Shown: piece after piece, positions 1 through 6,028 of the stretch
How positions within the stretch are numbered: position 1 is the stretch's first letter
Layout of the letters: each line of letters begins with the position of its first letter
Assembly: GCA_946480605.1 (NCBI GenBank)
Contig: CAMLKW010000176.1
Span: 1 to 9,398 of the forward strand
DNA length: 9,398 bases
Source: an uncultured Roseateles sp.
GTDB taxonomy: Bacteria; Pseudomonadota; Gammaproteobacteria; Burkholderiales; Burkholderiaceae
Reading direction: 5' to 3'
Notes under the pieces: generated by a model
Databases searched by the model: none
Seen by the model: only the letters and a program-made list of their open reading frames with translations
What the model was told of the DNA's origin: nothing
Made by a program: the position numbers and the translations under genes

Positions 1-202
1 CCGCCGTCTGGCGCGCACGGCTCAGATCGCTGGAATAGACGGCGGCAAAGGCCTCCTCGGCCAGCGCTTCGGCCAGACGCCGGGCCTGCGACAGGCCGAG
101 GGGACTGAGCGGAATGTCGGTGTGGCCCTGGATGCGCGTGGCGCGGTTCCACAAAGTCTCGCCATGACGGATCAGCACGATCCGCGTCGCCTGTTCCAGC
201 AC
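1..202 (-). CDS. Histidine phosphatase family protein (N-terminal part, cut by window edge)
   Basis: Only the first 67 codons are inside the window; the frame is open to the left edge. The N-terminus carries the branch-1 histidine phosphatase signature IRHGETLWN at residues 11-19, with the phospho-accepting His13 and its partner Arg12. It is followed by LSPLGLSQA (32-40) and [11 protein letters not shown] (57-67), whose Arg62 is the usual second phosphate-binding arginine. Proteins of this family (phosphoglycerate mutase-like, GpmB/CobC/SixA relatives) remove phosphate from small metabolites or proteins, and the substrate cannot be told here. I chose the GTG start at 202-200 because it overlaps the stop of the upstream DUF1840 gene by one base (TAGTG), which suggests translational coupling as the last visible gene of the operon. 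No in-frame ATG precedes the RHG motif. The family assignment is firm; the exact function is open. Confidence 0.88.
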   Translation of the reverse strand, partial: MLEQATRIVLIRHGETLWNRATRIQGHTDIPLSPLGLSQARRLAEALAEEAFAAVYSSDLSRARQTA

Positions 203-525
203 TACACGCCCCAGACCACGTCGGCGTCTTCGCGCACACTGCGCTGCATCAGTTCCAGCAACGGCCAGGCGCGCTGGCGCAGGCTGACGCCCTGGCGGCG
301 CGGTGCGGGCTCGCCGGCAGCCTTGGCGTCCTCCACGGCCTGCTGGAACTGCGCCTCGTCGGCGGCGACACCGGCTTCCAGCGCCTGCATCAGCCGTGGT
401 AGGTCAGCCGCCTGGAAGATGCCGCGCGGGGCGGGCTCGCGCGCCATGAGACGCAGCAGCGCATCGCCGGACTCGGCCAGCAGGGTGACGTCCGCACCGG
501 CCTTGGACTTGAAGACGTAGAGCAT
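202..525 (-). CDS. DUF1840 family protein, 107 aa
   Basis: The protein begins [16 protein letters not shown] and continues through [18 protein letters not shown] (35-52) to a C-terminus ending DVVWGV. This matches my memory of the DUF1840 family, small soluble proteins of about 100-110 residues found mainly in betaproteobacteria and with no established function. I see no signal peptide, membrane segment or catalytic motif; residues 55-75 are Ala/Glu/Gln-rich and probably helical. I chose the ATG at 525-523 rather than the longer open frame starting at 579 because the conserved domain starts at this methionine and the 18 extra residues would overlap the upstream gene. The start is unusual: the best Shine-Dalgarno (AGGAG, 552-548) is 22 bases away, and a perfect hairpin fills the space (see separate entry). 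The stop overlaps the next gene's GTG by one base. Confidence 0.88.
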   Translation of the reverse strand: MLYVFKSKAGADVTLLAESGDALLRLMAREPAPRGIFQAADLPRLMQALEAGVAADEAQFQQAVEDAKAAGEPAPRRQGVSLRQRAWPLLELMQRSVREDADVVWGV

Positions 526-552
526 GGCGCCATTGTGGCGCCTCGCGCTCCT
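526..552 (-). promoter_or_regulatory. Distant Shine-Dalgarno plus hairpin abutting the DUF1840 start codon
   Basis: On the minus strand AGGAG (552-548) overlaps the TGA stop of the GGDEF-EAL gene. Five bases follow, then GGCGCC-ACAAT-GGCGCC (542-526), and the ATG follows immediately at 525. The arms are a perfect 6-bp G/C stem with a 5-base loop. Linear spacing from AGGAG to ATG is 22 bases, too long for normal initiation. If the hairpin folds, the Shine-Dalgarno is brought to about 5 bases plus a stem from the start. The repeat is directly visible; the bridging role is inference. The weaker GAGG at 544-541 is an alternative Shine-Dalgarno. Confidence 0.5.
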
Positions 553-2690
553 CAGCCGTTGCCGGCCAGGCCCAGCCAACCGGACACCGCCGCGTCGACC
601 ACGTGGCGACGCGGGCGCACACGCCGCTCGAACTCTTCGGGGCCCAGCGCCGGCGCGTACAGATAGCCCTGGAATTCATGGCAGCCGGCTTGCGCCAAAA
701 AGTCGCGCTGGGCCTCGGTCTCGACGCCCTCGGCGATGACTTGCAGCCCCAGCGCCCGCCCCATCTGCACGATGGCGTTGGCGATGCCGGCGTCGCTCGC
801 GTCGCCGGGCAGGCCCTTGACAAAGCTTCGGTCGATCTTGAGGCGCTGGATGGGGAAGCGCTTCAGGTAGGCCAGCGACGAGTAGCCGGTGCCGAAGTCG
901 TCGATGGACAGCGTGACGCCCAGGCCGGCCAGGGCCTGCATGCGCTTGAGGCCCTCGTCGGCATCGCCCAGCAGCACGCCCTCGGTCAGCTCCAGCTCCA
1001 GCATGCTGGCCGGCAGGGCAGCATCACGCAGCGCGGCAGCGACGTTCTCGACGAAATGCGGCTGATGGAACTGCAGCGCCGACACGTTGACGGCCACCGG
1101 CATGCGCAGGCCGCGGCTCAGCCAGTGGGCGGCCTGCTCCACGGCCTCGCGCAGCACCCAGTCGCCGATGGCGACGACGAAGCCACTCTCCTCGGCCAGC
1201 GGGATGAAGTCGGCCGGCGAGATGTCGCCGCGCTGCGGGTCGCGCCAACGGATCAGCGCCTCGGCGCCGATGACGCGGTCGCTGCCCAGTTCCACCTGGG
1301 GCTGGTAGTACAGCCTGAAGTGCCCCTCGGCCAGCGCCTGGCGCATGTCGTGGTCCAGCCGCATGCGCGACAGCAGGTCAACCTCCTTGCGCGGTACGTG
1401 GAAGCGGAAGCCTGCGCGGCCGCTCTCCTTGACCCAGTGCATGGCGCGCTCGGCGCTGGCCATCAATTCGTCCGGCGTGGCGCCATCGCCCGGGAACAGC
1501 GCGATGCCGCAGCTGGCGGTCACGGTGAAGCTGAGGGTGTCGAAGCTGAAGGGCTGGGCCAGCAGTTGCTGCACGCGGCGGGCGCTGGCCTCGGCCTCGA
1601 ACAGCTGGGCGCCATCGATCAGCAGCGCGAACTCGTCGCCGCCCAGCCGCGCCAGCGTGTCGTTGGGGCCGACGGCGCCGCGCAGGCGCTCGACGATCTC
1701 GCGCAGCACGCGGTCGCCATAGGTGTGGCCCAGCGTGTCGTTGATCTGCTTGAATCGGTCCAGGTCCAGATGGATGAGGGCAAAGGCCGGTTGCGGCTCG
1801 CCGGTGGCCACGGCCGACATCTGCTGCACGATGCGGTCGGCCAGCGCCCGGCGGTTGGGCGCGCCGGTCAGCACGTCGGAGCGGCCCAGCTCCTCGATGC
1901 GCTGGTGTGCGGCCAGCTTCTCGCTGAGGTCGCGGAAGGAGAACACGCGGCCGATCGGCTCGCCGCGGCTCATCTGCGGCAGCGAGACCTGCTCCAGCAC
2001 GCGGCCGTCGGCCAGGCGTAGCACGTCGCTGGAACGCATCAGGGGCGCATCCAGCAAGGCCTCGATGCGCAGGCGGTACTGCTCGCCGTCGCGCATGACG
2101 CGCTGCAGGCTCAGCCACAGGCCGGCATCGCCAGGCTCATGCTGCAGACCGCCGGGCAGACCCCACAGCTTGGCAAAGCGGCGGTTGAAGCTGCGCACGC
2201 GGCCTCCCAGGTCCACGACCAGGATGCCGTCCGCCGTGGATTCCAGCGTCGCGCGCAGCTCGGCCAGCAGGGTCTCGCGCTCGGCCTCGGCGCGGCGACG
2301 GCGCGTCTGGTCGTGCAGCAGCACCAGCCAGTAATGGCTGCCGTCGGGCGTGTGGATGGGGCTGATGGCGCGGCTGACCCAGCGCGGCTGGCCGTCGCTG
2401 TGGGTCAGCACCGTGTCGGAGCGGATGCGCGCAAAGGGGTCGCGTGCGGCGCCCTGCCAGAAGGCCTCGTCCTCCAGCGATCCGCACAGCGACGCGGGCG
2501 CCTGGCCCAGCGCCCGCTCGGGCTTGAGCCCGAGCAGCCGCAGTGCGGCCCGGTTGATGACGCAGACCGTCAGGTTCTCGCCATCGACCAGCCAGGCCGG
2601 TTCGGGCAGGCCTTCGAGCAGGGCTCCGATGACGGGCGCCACCTCGTTGACGCGAGGGCGCGCCAGGGGCGCCTCGCGGCTGGCGTTCAC
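552..2690 (-). CDS. PAS-PAS-GGDEF-EAL c-di-GMP synthase/phosphodiesterase, 712 aa
   Basis: This cytoplasmic-looking signalling protein has no membrane segment. Two PAS-type sensor domains (about 22-130 and 145-260) precede a GGDEF domain (about 268-430) and an EAL domain (about 440-695). The GGDEF motif is intact at 350-354. The inhibitory RxxD site, expected five residues before it, reads GPND (341-344), so product inhibition is probably lost. Other departures are LTGAPNRR instead of LTGLPNRR near 274-281 and GRAGF instead of GRNxY near 424-428. The EAL domain keeps E477-A-L, N535, E567/E570, DDFGTGYSSL from 597, K618, E654 and QGY 674-676, so phosphodiesterase activity is expected. The start is GTG at 2690-2688, overlapping the upstream HD-GYP stop by four bases (GTGA), with GGGGAG just upstream as Shine-Dalgarno. 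Which activity dominates cannot be read from sequence. Confidence 0.96.
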   Translation of the reverse strand: MNASREAPLARPRVNEVAPVIGALLEGLPEPAWLVDGENLTVCVINRAALRLLGLKPERALGQAPASLCGSLEDEAFWQGAARDPFARIRSDTVLTHSDGQPRWVSRAISPIHTPDGSHYWLVLLHDQTRRRRAEAERETLLAELRATLESTADGILVVDLGGRVRSFNRRFAKLWGLPGGLQHEPGDAGLWLSLQRVMRDGEQYRLRIEALLDAPLMRSSDVLRLADGRVLEQVSLPQMSRGEPIGRVFSFRDLSEKLAAHQRIEELGRSDVLTGAPNRRALADRIVQQMSAVATGEPQPAFALIHLDLDRFKQINDTLGHTYGDRVLREIVERLRGAVGPNDTLARLGGDEFALLIDGAQLFEAEASARRVQQLLAQPFSFDTLSFTVTASCGIALFPGDGATPDELMASAERAMHWVKESGRAGFRFHVPRKEVDLLSRMRLDHDMRQALAEGHFRLYYQPQVELGSDRVIGAEALIRWRDPQRGDISPADFIPLAEESGFVVAIGDWVLREAVEQAAHWLSRGLRMPVAVNVSALQFHQPHFVENVAAALRDAALPASMLELELTEGVLLGDADEGLKRMQALAGLGVTLSIDDFGTGYSSLAYLKRFPIQRLKIDRSFVKGLPGDASDAGIANAIVQMGRALGLQVIAEGVETEAQRDFLAQAGCHEFQGYLYAPALGPEEFERRVRPRRHVVDAAVSGWLGLAGNG

Positions 2691-3997
2691 GCGGTCAGCT
2701 CCCCGGGCCCGGTATGGATGGCGTCGAAGAAGTAGGCAATGCGGGCGCGCGGGCTGAGGTAGTCCAGCGAGGCCCGTGGCAGGAATTGCGGCTTGAGGCT
2801 GCGCCGGATGCCCAGGTCGGGCATCTCTTCGAGGTTGAGGATCAAGGCGTCCTCCTTGGGGATCTTGATGTCGTGCACCATGACCCGCGGCTTCAGCGGT
2901 CGCGCTGAATTGACGGAGACGACCAGCGCGTAGCGATCGTCTGTGAGCTGCACGGTGGAGCCCGGCGGGTAGACGCCCATCATGCGGATGAAGGCGTTCA
3001 GCATGGTCGCGTCGAAGCGGTTGCGCCCCTGCGCGAACATCAGCGACAGCGCCTCATGCGGCGTCATTGCCTTGGACGTGATCAGCGGGTTGCACAGGCC
3101 GTCGAAGCGGTTGACCAGCGCGACGATGCGCGCACCGGTGCTCATGCGGTCCATGTTGATGCGCTGCGGGAAGCCGCTGCCGTCGGCGTGCTCGTGGTGC
3201 TGGGCAATGATGAGCAGCGGCGCCGGCGCCAGACCCATGGCCTGGCCAATGGCCACGCCCTTGGCGACGTGCTGCTGGTAGGCCTGGGTTTCGGCGCTCG
3301 TGAAGCTCTCGTCACGATGGCGCAGCCGCGCCGCGACCTCCTGCTTGCCGACGTCGTGCAGCAGCGCGCCGACGCCCAGGTCCATCATCTCGTCACGGCC
3401 CAGGCCGAAGGCACGCCCCAGCAGCAGCGCGATGATGCAGACGTTCAGCGCGTGCGCGGTGCTGCGGTCGCCGGCCGACTCGTTCAGCAGCCGCATATTG
3501 AGGTCGCCCTCGACCAGCATCTTGTCAAGCAGTGCAGCCGCCAGGCCCTCGGCCTGGGCGCGAGCCTCGTGGGGGGCGCGCTGAACCACGTCCATGACCC
3601 CCCGGAAGCCACTGGCGGCCTCGCCGTACTGCTCCTCGCACAGGCGCAGGGCCTCGCGCTGTGCGGCCAGCGCGCGGCGGTGGGCCTCCCGCGCCAGCTC
3701 TTCGGGCGTGGGCACGGCGGACTGGGCCGGCGTTGCCGCCGCCGCATCGGCCACGCCCTTGGCCGCAGCCTCGTCCAGTTCCGCGGGGCGCGACTGCAGC
3801 GCCAGGTCGCTCTTGGCCGGGCTCCAGCGCACCTGCGTCAGGCCCAGGCGACGCAGGATGAGCAACTGGTCGGCCGACGCGATCTTGAAACTGGACAACG
3901 GAAAGGGATGCGACATCCAGCCCAGGTCGAGATGAATGAACATCCCGACCGTCAATTGACTGACGTCGATCAATGGATCGTTTGATCTGTCCTGCAT
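2687..3997 (-). CDS. DUF3391/HD-GYP-type c-di-GMP phosphodiesterase with GFP variant, 436 aa
   Basis: Residues 10-65 (VSQLTVGMFIHLDLGWMSHPF and following) match the DUF3391 N-terminal domain. An Ala/Glu-rich linker (about 70-125) leads to an HD-GYP domain at about 160-345. Metal-binding signatures are present: H182, H214-D215 with K218 in LLHDVGKQE, H243, and QHHEHADGSGFP at 266-277. The eponymous GYP is GFP (275-277), a conservative Tyr-to-Phe change. HD-GYP proteins hydrolyse c-di-GMP, usually to pGpG or GMP, and the GYP loop can also contact GGDEF partners. No transmembrane helix is seen. The ATG at 3997-3995 has no strong Shine-Dalgarno. The gene is first in the operon and its last four bases overlap the GTG of the GGDEF-EAL gene, so the two proteins are probably made together. 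Phosphodiesterase activity is inferred from retained residues. Confidence 0.94.
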   Translation of the reverse strand: MQDRSNDPLIDVSQLTVGMFIHLDLGWMSHPFPLSSFKIASADQLLILRRLGLTQVRWSPAKSDLALQSRPAELDEAAAKGVADAAAATPAQSAVPTPEELAREAHRRALAAQREALRLCEEQYGEAASGFRGVMDVVQRAPHEARAQAEGLAAALLDKMLVEGDLNMRLLNESAGDRSTAHALNVCIIALLLGRAFGLGRDEMMDLGVGALLHDVGKQEVAARLRHRDESFTSAETQAYQQHVAKGVAIGQAMGLAPAPLLIIAQHHEHADGSGFPQRINMDRMSTGARIVALVNRFDGLCNPLITSKAMTPHEALSLMFAQGRNRFDATMLNAFIRMMGVYPPGSTVQLTDDRYALVVSVNSARPLKPRVMVHDIKIPKEDALILNLEEMPDLGIRRSLKPQFLPRASLDYLSPRARIAYFFDAIHTGPGELTA

Positions 3998-4099
3998 TCG
4001 CTCACACCCGCTGACCGGGCACCCCCGACTGGACCCGTTCCGGCACCGCTGCCGAACCCGGAGAACCAGCCTCCGCTATACGTGATTTGGTTTCAGGCC

Positions 4100-4132
4100 G
4101 CGCAAAGGCATCAGGGAAAAATCCCCTTGCGC
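4100..4132. repeat. Compound hairpin between bgl and the HD-GYP gene
   Basis: Outer arms GCGCAAAGG (4100-4108) and CCTTGCGC (4125-4132) pair with one bulged base. Inside them AGGGA and TCCCC (4113-4126 region) can form a second short stem around an A/T-rich loop. There is no U-tract on either side, so a simple intrinsic terminator is unlikely. It could be an mRNA structure in the HD-GYP leader or at the bgl 3' end. Confidence 0.35.
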
Positions 4133-4160
4133 GTCATCTCGGAGCTTAGCGCCTGATGAC

Positions 4161-4175
4161 GACAGAAATTCTGTC
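4161..4175. promoter_or_regulatory. Perfect 7+1+7 inverted repeat upstream of the HD-GYP operon
   Basis: The sequence GACAGAA-A-TTCTGTC is a perfect dyad 164 bases upstream of the HD-GYP start codon, about 80 bases upstream of the weak TATAGC -10 candidate. Its A/T-rich core stands out in a GC-rich region. It has the size and symmetry of a binding site for a dimeric regulator. No partner regulator is encoded beside it, so its role is inference. Confidence 0.35.
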
Positions 4176-4255
4176 CCTTCGTCGGTGCAAACGCGAAGGG
4201 ATGCGGGGAGTGGGCAACGTCTGAAGTCGCCCAAGCGGGAGGATTTCGCGAATGG

Positions 4256-4269
4256 CGGCCGCGCGGCCG
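4256..4269. repeat. 14-bp GC palindrome just after the glucosidase stop
   Basis: CGGCCGCGCGGCCG is a perfect palindrome beginning seven bases after the stop codon of the glucosidase gene. In RNA it could form a very stable short hairpin, which suggests a 3' end structure. It is followed on the minus strand by CCATTCGCG and not a U-tract, so it is not a canonical terminator. Confidence 0.35.
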
Positions 4270-4275
4270 AATCGC

Positions 4276-5634
4276 TCAGCGGCGTGCGCGATGCGCGGCG
4301 ATCAGGTCGCCGTACCACCGGGCGCTGTCTTTGGCGACACGCTGCTGGGTGTCGTAGTCGACGTGGAACAGGCCGAAGCGCTTCAGGTAACCCGAGTTCC
4401 ACTCGAAGTTGTCCAGCATGCTCCAGTAGAAATAGCCCCGCACGTCGGCGCCCAGGCTCATGGCGGCGGCCAGCGCCTGCAGGTGGCTGTGCACGTAGGC
4501 GATGCGCTGCGCGTCGGGCACGCGGCCGTCGACGACGGTGTCGGCGTTGGCCATGCCGTTCTCGGTGATGTACATCGGCGGCGGGTTGTACTCGCGCGCC
4601 AGCCGCACCAAGTGCTGGGCGAACACCTCGGGGACGATCTCCCAGCCCATGTCGCTGAAGCCGCGCTTGCCCGGCCCCTTGACGGTCTTGCCGTCGGCGC
4701 CGAACAGGGCGCGGGTGTAGAAGTTGATGCCCAGGAAGTCCAGCGGCTGGCGGATGCGCTCCAGGTCGCCCGGCTCGACCCGTGGTGCGTCGGCGCCGAC
4801 ATGGTCGATGGCGTCCTGCGGGTAGGCACCGCGGAAGATGGGGTCCATGTACCAGCGCACGTTCAGGCCGTCGTCGATGCGCGCGGCGCGGCGATCCGCC
4901 TCGGTCGGCGCGGCCGGGAAGGACGGCGTGTGGTTGAGCACGATGCCCAGACGGGTCCGGGTCTCGGCGCGCATCGCGGCGATCGCGTCGCCATGCGACA
5001 GCATCAGGTGGTGCGCCACCTGCAGGCTCTCGGCGCGACTCTTGTGGCCGGGCGCGAACTGGGCCGTCTCGTAGCCCAACGTGGCGGTGCACCAGGGCTC
5101 GTTGTGCGTGGCGATGCTGGCCAGCCGGTCACCCAAGCGGCGCGCCACCTCGCGGGCATAGTCGGCGAAATGGCCGACGATGTCGCGCGACAGCCAACCG
5201 CCGATGCTCTCGTCCAGCGCCTGCGGCAGATCCCAGTGGTACAGCGTTGCATGCGGCTGGATGCCAGCCTCCAGCAGCGCATCGACCAGCCGGTCGTAGA
5301 AGGCGAAGCCCGCCTCGTTCCAGGCGCCCTGCCCCAGCGGCTGCACGCGCGGCCAGGAGAGGCTGAAGCGGTAGCAGTCCAGGCCCAGCTTCTTCATCAG
5401 CGCCACGTCCTCGCGGAATCGATGGTAGTGGTCGCAGGCGACGTCGATGTTGGAGGCATCGTTGATGCGACCGGGCTGGCGGCAGAACACGTCCCAGATG
5501 GACGGGCCCTTGCCGTCCTCGAAGGCGGCGCCCTCGATCTGGGCGGCGCTAGTGGCGGTGCCCCACAGGAAGTCGGCAGGGAAGGCCTGGGCGAGGCCGG
5601 CAGCGTCGAGGCGATCGGGAGCGAGGATGTTCAT
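4276..5634 (-). CDS. bglB: GH1 family beta-glucosidase, 452 aa
   Basis: This is a full-length glycoside hydrolase family 1 enzyme. It has the N-terminal signature FPADFLWGTATSAAQIEGA (18-36), the acid/base Glu179 in THNEPW, and the nucleophile Glu358 in YITENG. Glycone-binding residues expected for the family are visible: Q32, H133 and W134, N178, W404, and E411-W412 in DNFEW. GH1 enzymes of this size are (beta/alpha)8 barrels that cleave beta-linked glucosides such as cellobiose, with retention of configuration. There is no signal peptide, so it should act in the cytoplasm on imported sugar. The ATG at 5634-5632 is the only plausible start because an in-frame TAA lies at 5661-5659, yet no Shine-Dalgarno precedes it. 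It is the only enzyme in the module and no transporter is adjacent. The LacI gene and operators upstream suggest induction by a glucoside. The symbol is a family-level label, and the exact substrate is unknown. Confidence 0.95.
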   Translation of the reverse strand: MNILAPDRLDAAGLAQAFPADFLWGTATSAAQIEGAAFEDGKGPSIWDVFCRQPGRINDASNIDVACDHYHRFREDVALMKKLGLDCYRFSLSWPRVQPLGQGAWNEAGFAFYDRLVDALLEAGIQPHATLYHWDLPQALDESIGGWLSRDIVGHFADYAREVARRLGDRLASIATHNEPWCTATLGYETAQFAPGHKSRAESLQVAHHLMLSHGDAIAAMRAETRTRLGIVLNHTPSFPAAPTEADRRAARIDDGLNVRWYMDPIFRGAYPQDAIDHVGADAPRVEPGDLERIRQPLDFLGINFYTRALFGADGKTVKGPGKRGFSDMGWEIVPEVFAQHLVRLAREYNPPPMYITENGMANADTVVDGRVPDAQRIAYVHSHLQALAAAMSLGADVRGYFYWSMLDNFEWNSGYLKRFGLFHVDYDTQQRVAKDSARWYGDLIAAHRARR

Positions 5635-5680
5635 GGTCAGGGCTTGGGCAGCCGCGTCTTATGGCGCGGTCGGATGAAGA

Positions 5681-5701
5681 CGGAGCGGACGATCCGCTCC
5701 G
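5681..5701 (-). repeat. Perfect 9-bp-stem hairpin in the bglB leader
   Basis: CGGAGCGGA and TCCGCTCCG are exact inverted repeats around a 3-base spacer, ending 46 bases upstream of the glucosidase ATG. On the minus strand the stem is followed by TCTTCATCC, which is only weakly U-rich. It could be an attenuator-like stem, a 5' stabilising structure on the bglB mRNA, or a remnant terminator of a lost upstream gene. Confidence 0.55.
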
Positions 5702-5773
5702 GGAGGGAAATGGGATGCGGGCGCCGGCACCGGCCAGGCCCCGCGGGTCATGGACCCGTGTATGCGCCAGCGA

Positions 5774-5854
5774 TCACCGCTGCGGCAGCGGGGCCGGAGC
5801 CGCCCCACCGGGGCAGTCAGCCGCACGGCGGCGGCGCAGGGGGCGAGGAAGCAT
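5774..5854 (-). CDS. Possible 26-aa leader peptide or remnant of a lost gene
   Basis: The minus strand has AGGAG, five bases, then ATG at 5854-5852, the clearest ribosome binding site in the module. The frame runs only 26 codons to TGA. The predicted peptide starts MLPRPLRRRRAAD and is rich in Arg, Pro and Ala, with four consecutive Arg codons (CGC CGC CGC CGT). I recognise no family. It lies about 140 bases upstream of bglB and downstream of the predicted promoter. It could be a regulatory leader peptide, a real microprotein, or the surviving 5' end of a deleted gene such as a sugar transporter. Only the Shine-Dalgarno and open frame support it, and GC-rich DNA gives many short ORFs. Confidence 0.3.
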   Translation of the reverse strand: MLPRPLRRRRAADCPGGAAPAPLPQR

Positions 5855-5928
5855 GCTGTCTCCTGGGCTTCTGGATCCGTCGACGCCCCACCACATCGGG
5901 GCAGCCGCGGCAAGGCATCTGAAAACAC

Positions 5929-5958
5929 ATCTTGCACGATCGCTGACAACGTTGTCAA
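5929..5958 (-). promoter_or_regulatory. Predicted bglB promoter overlapping the LacI-type operator
   Basis: On the minus strand a perfect -35 hexamer TTGACA (5958-5953) is followed after 18 bases by CAAGAT (5934-5929), a moderate -10 (3 of 6), or after 17 bases by GCAAGA. The spacer contains the rest of the 14-bp palindromic operator, so repressor bound there would block RNA polymerase. Transcription would start near 5922. Confidence 0.55.
5944..5957. promoter_or_regulatory. LacI-type operator O1, perfect 14-bp palindrome
   Basis: TGACAACGTTGTCA is a perfect palindrome with the central CG step typical of LacI-family operators. It overlaps the -35 box and fills most of the spacer of the predicted bglB promoter. 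The likely ligand is the LacI-family protein encoded about 80 bases away. Binding is inferred, not shown. Confidence 0.72.
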
Positions 5959-5965
5959 TTGGAAT

Positions 5966-5979
5966 TGACAGCGATGTCA
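5966..5979. promoter_or_regulatory. LacI-type operator O2, near-perfect palindrome
   Basis: TGACAGCGATGTCA shares the TGACA/TGTCA half-sites and central CG of O1, with one mismatched pair. Its centre is 22 bp from that of O1, about two helical turns, so two dimers would sit on the same DNA face. The inner half-sites of O1 and O2 also form an 18-bp dyad, TGTCAATTGGAATTGACA (5953-5970). Confidence 0.65.
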
Positions 5980-6014
5980 TCGATCACACCCAAGCCTCAC
6001 GGTCCAGAGAAGGT

Positions 6015-6028
6015 GGCACCGGGGTGCC
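6015..6028 (-). terminator. Weak terminator-like hairpin after lacI
   Basis: GGCACC-CC-GGTGCC on the minus strand begins 12 bases after the lacI stop and is followed by ACCTTCTCT, a poor U-tract. The stem is perfect and GC-rich. It may end or slow the lacI transcript before the bgl operators, but it is not a strong intrinsic terminator. Confidence 0.35.

Larger units (their letters stand above)
3998..4275. other. Non-coding gap: leader of the HD-GYP operon and 3' end of bgl
   Basis: This 278-base stretch lies between two minus-strand genes and I see no coding sequence in it. It is richer in A/T around 4080-4175 than its surroundings. It holds a perfect GACAGAA-A-TTCTGTC dyad (4161-4175), a compound hairpin (4100-4132), a CGGCA-CCGC-TGCCG hairpin (4040-4053), and the 14-bp palindrome CGGCCGCGCGGCCG (4256-4269) seven bases after the glucosidase stop. 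A TATAGC hexamer (minus strand, 4080-4075) is the best -10 candidate for the operon, but its -35 (TTGCGC, 4105-4100) is poor with a 19-base spacer, so I do not call a promoter. Confidence 0.6.

Noticed and set aside
526..579. Longer DUF1840 protein starting at 579
   Set aside because: It would overlap the end of the GGDEF-EAL gene and add a non-conserved Arg-rich stretch; the family begins at the MLY methionine.
603..2021. Long plus-strand open frame (472 codons) antisense to the first GGDEF-EAL gene
   Set aside because: The opposite strand encodes a complete GGDEF-EAL protein with conserved motifs in order; this frame has none and reflects codon bias.
3951..3960. GTCAATTGAC palindrome resembling part of the bgl operator region
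   Set aside because: It lies inside the conserved DUF3391 coding sequence, lacks the central CG of the bgl operators, and a 10-bp match is likely by chance.
3056..3985. Plus-strand open frame (309 codons) opposite the HD-GYP gene
   Set aside because: It is an antisense by-product of GC-biased codons, without family similarity.
4100..4132. Intrinsic terminator between bgl and the HD-GYP operon
   Set aside because: The compound stem has a bulge and no U-run on either strand, so it is listed only as a repeat.
3998..4275. Possible c-di-GMP riboswitch in the leader of the HD-GYP operon
   Set aside because: Hairpins are present, but I could not find the conserved GEMM-I core elements or a plausible pseudoknot; the idea rested only on genomic context.
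4252..5922. Long plus-strand open frame (556 codons) antisense to the glucosidase gene
   Set aside because: It mirrors the GH1 gene and its leader, has low-complexity Ala/Gly/Val/Arg-rich composition and no recognisable domain. Such frames are expected opposite GC-rich genes.
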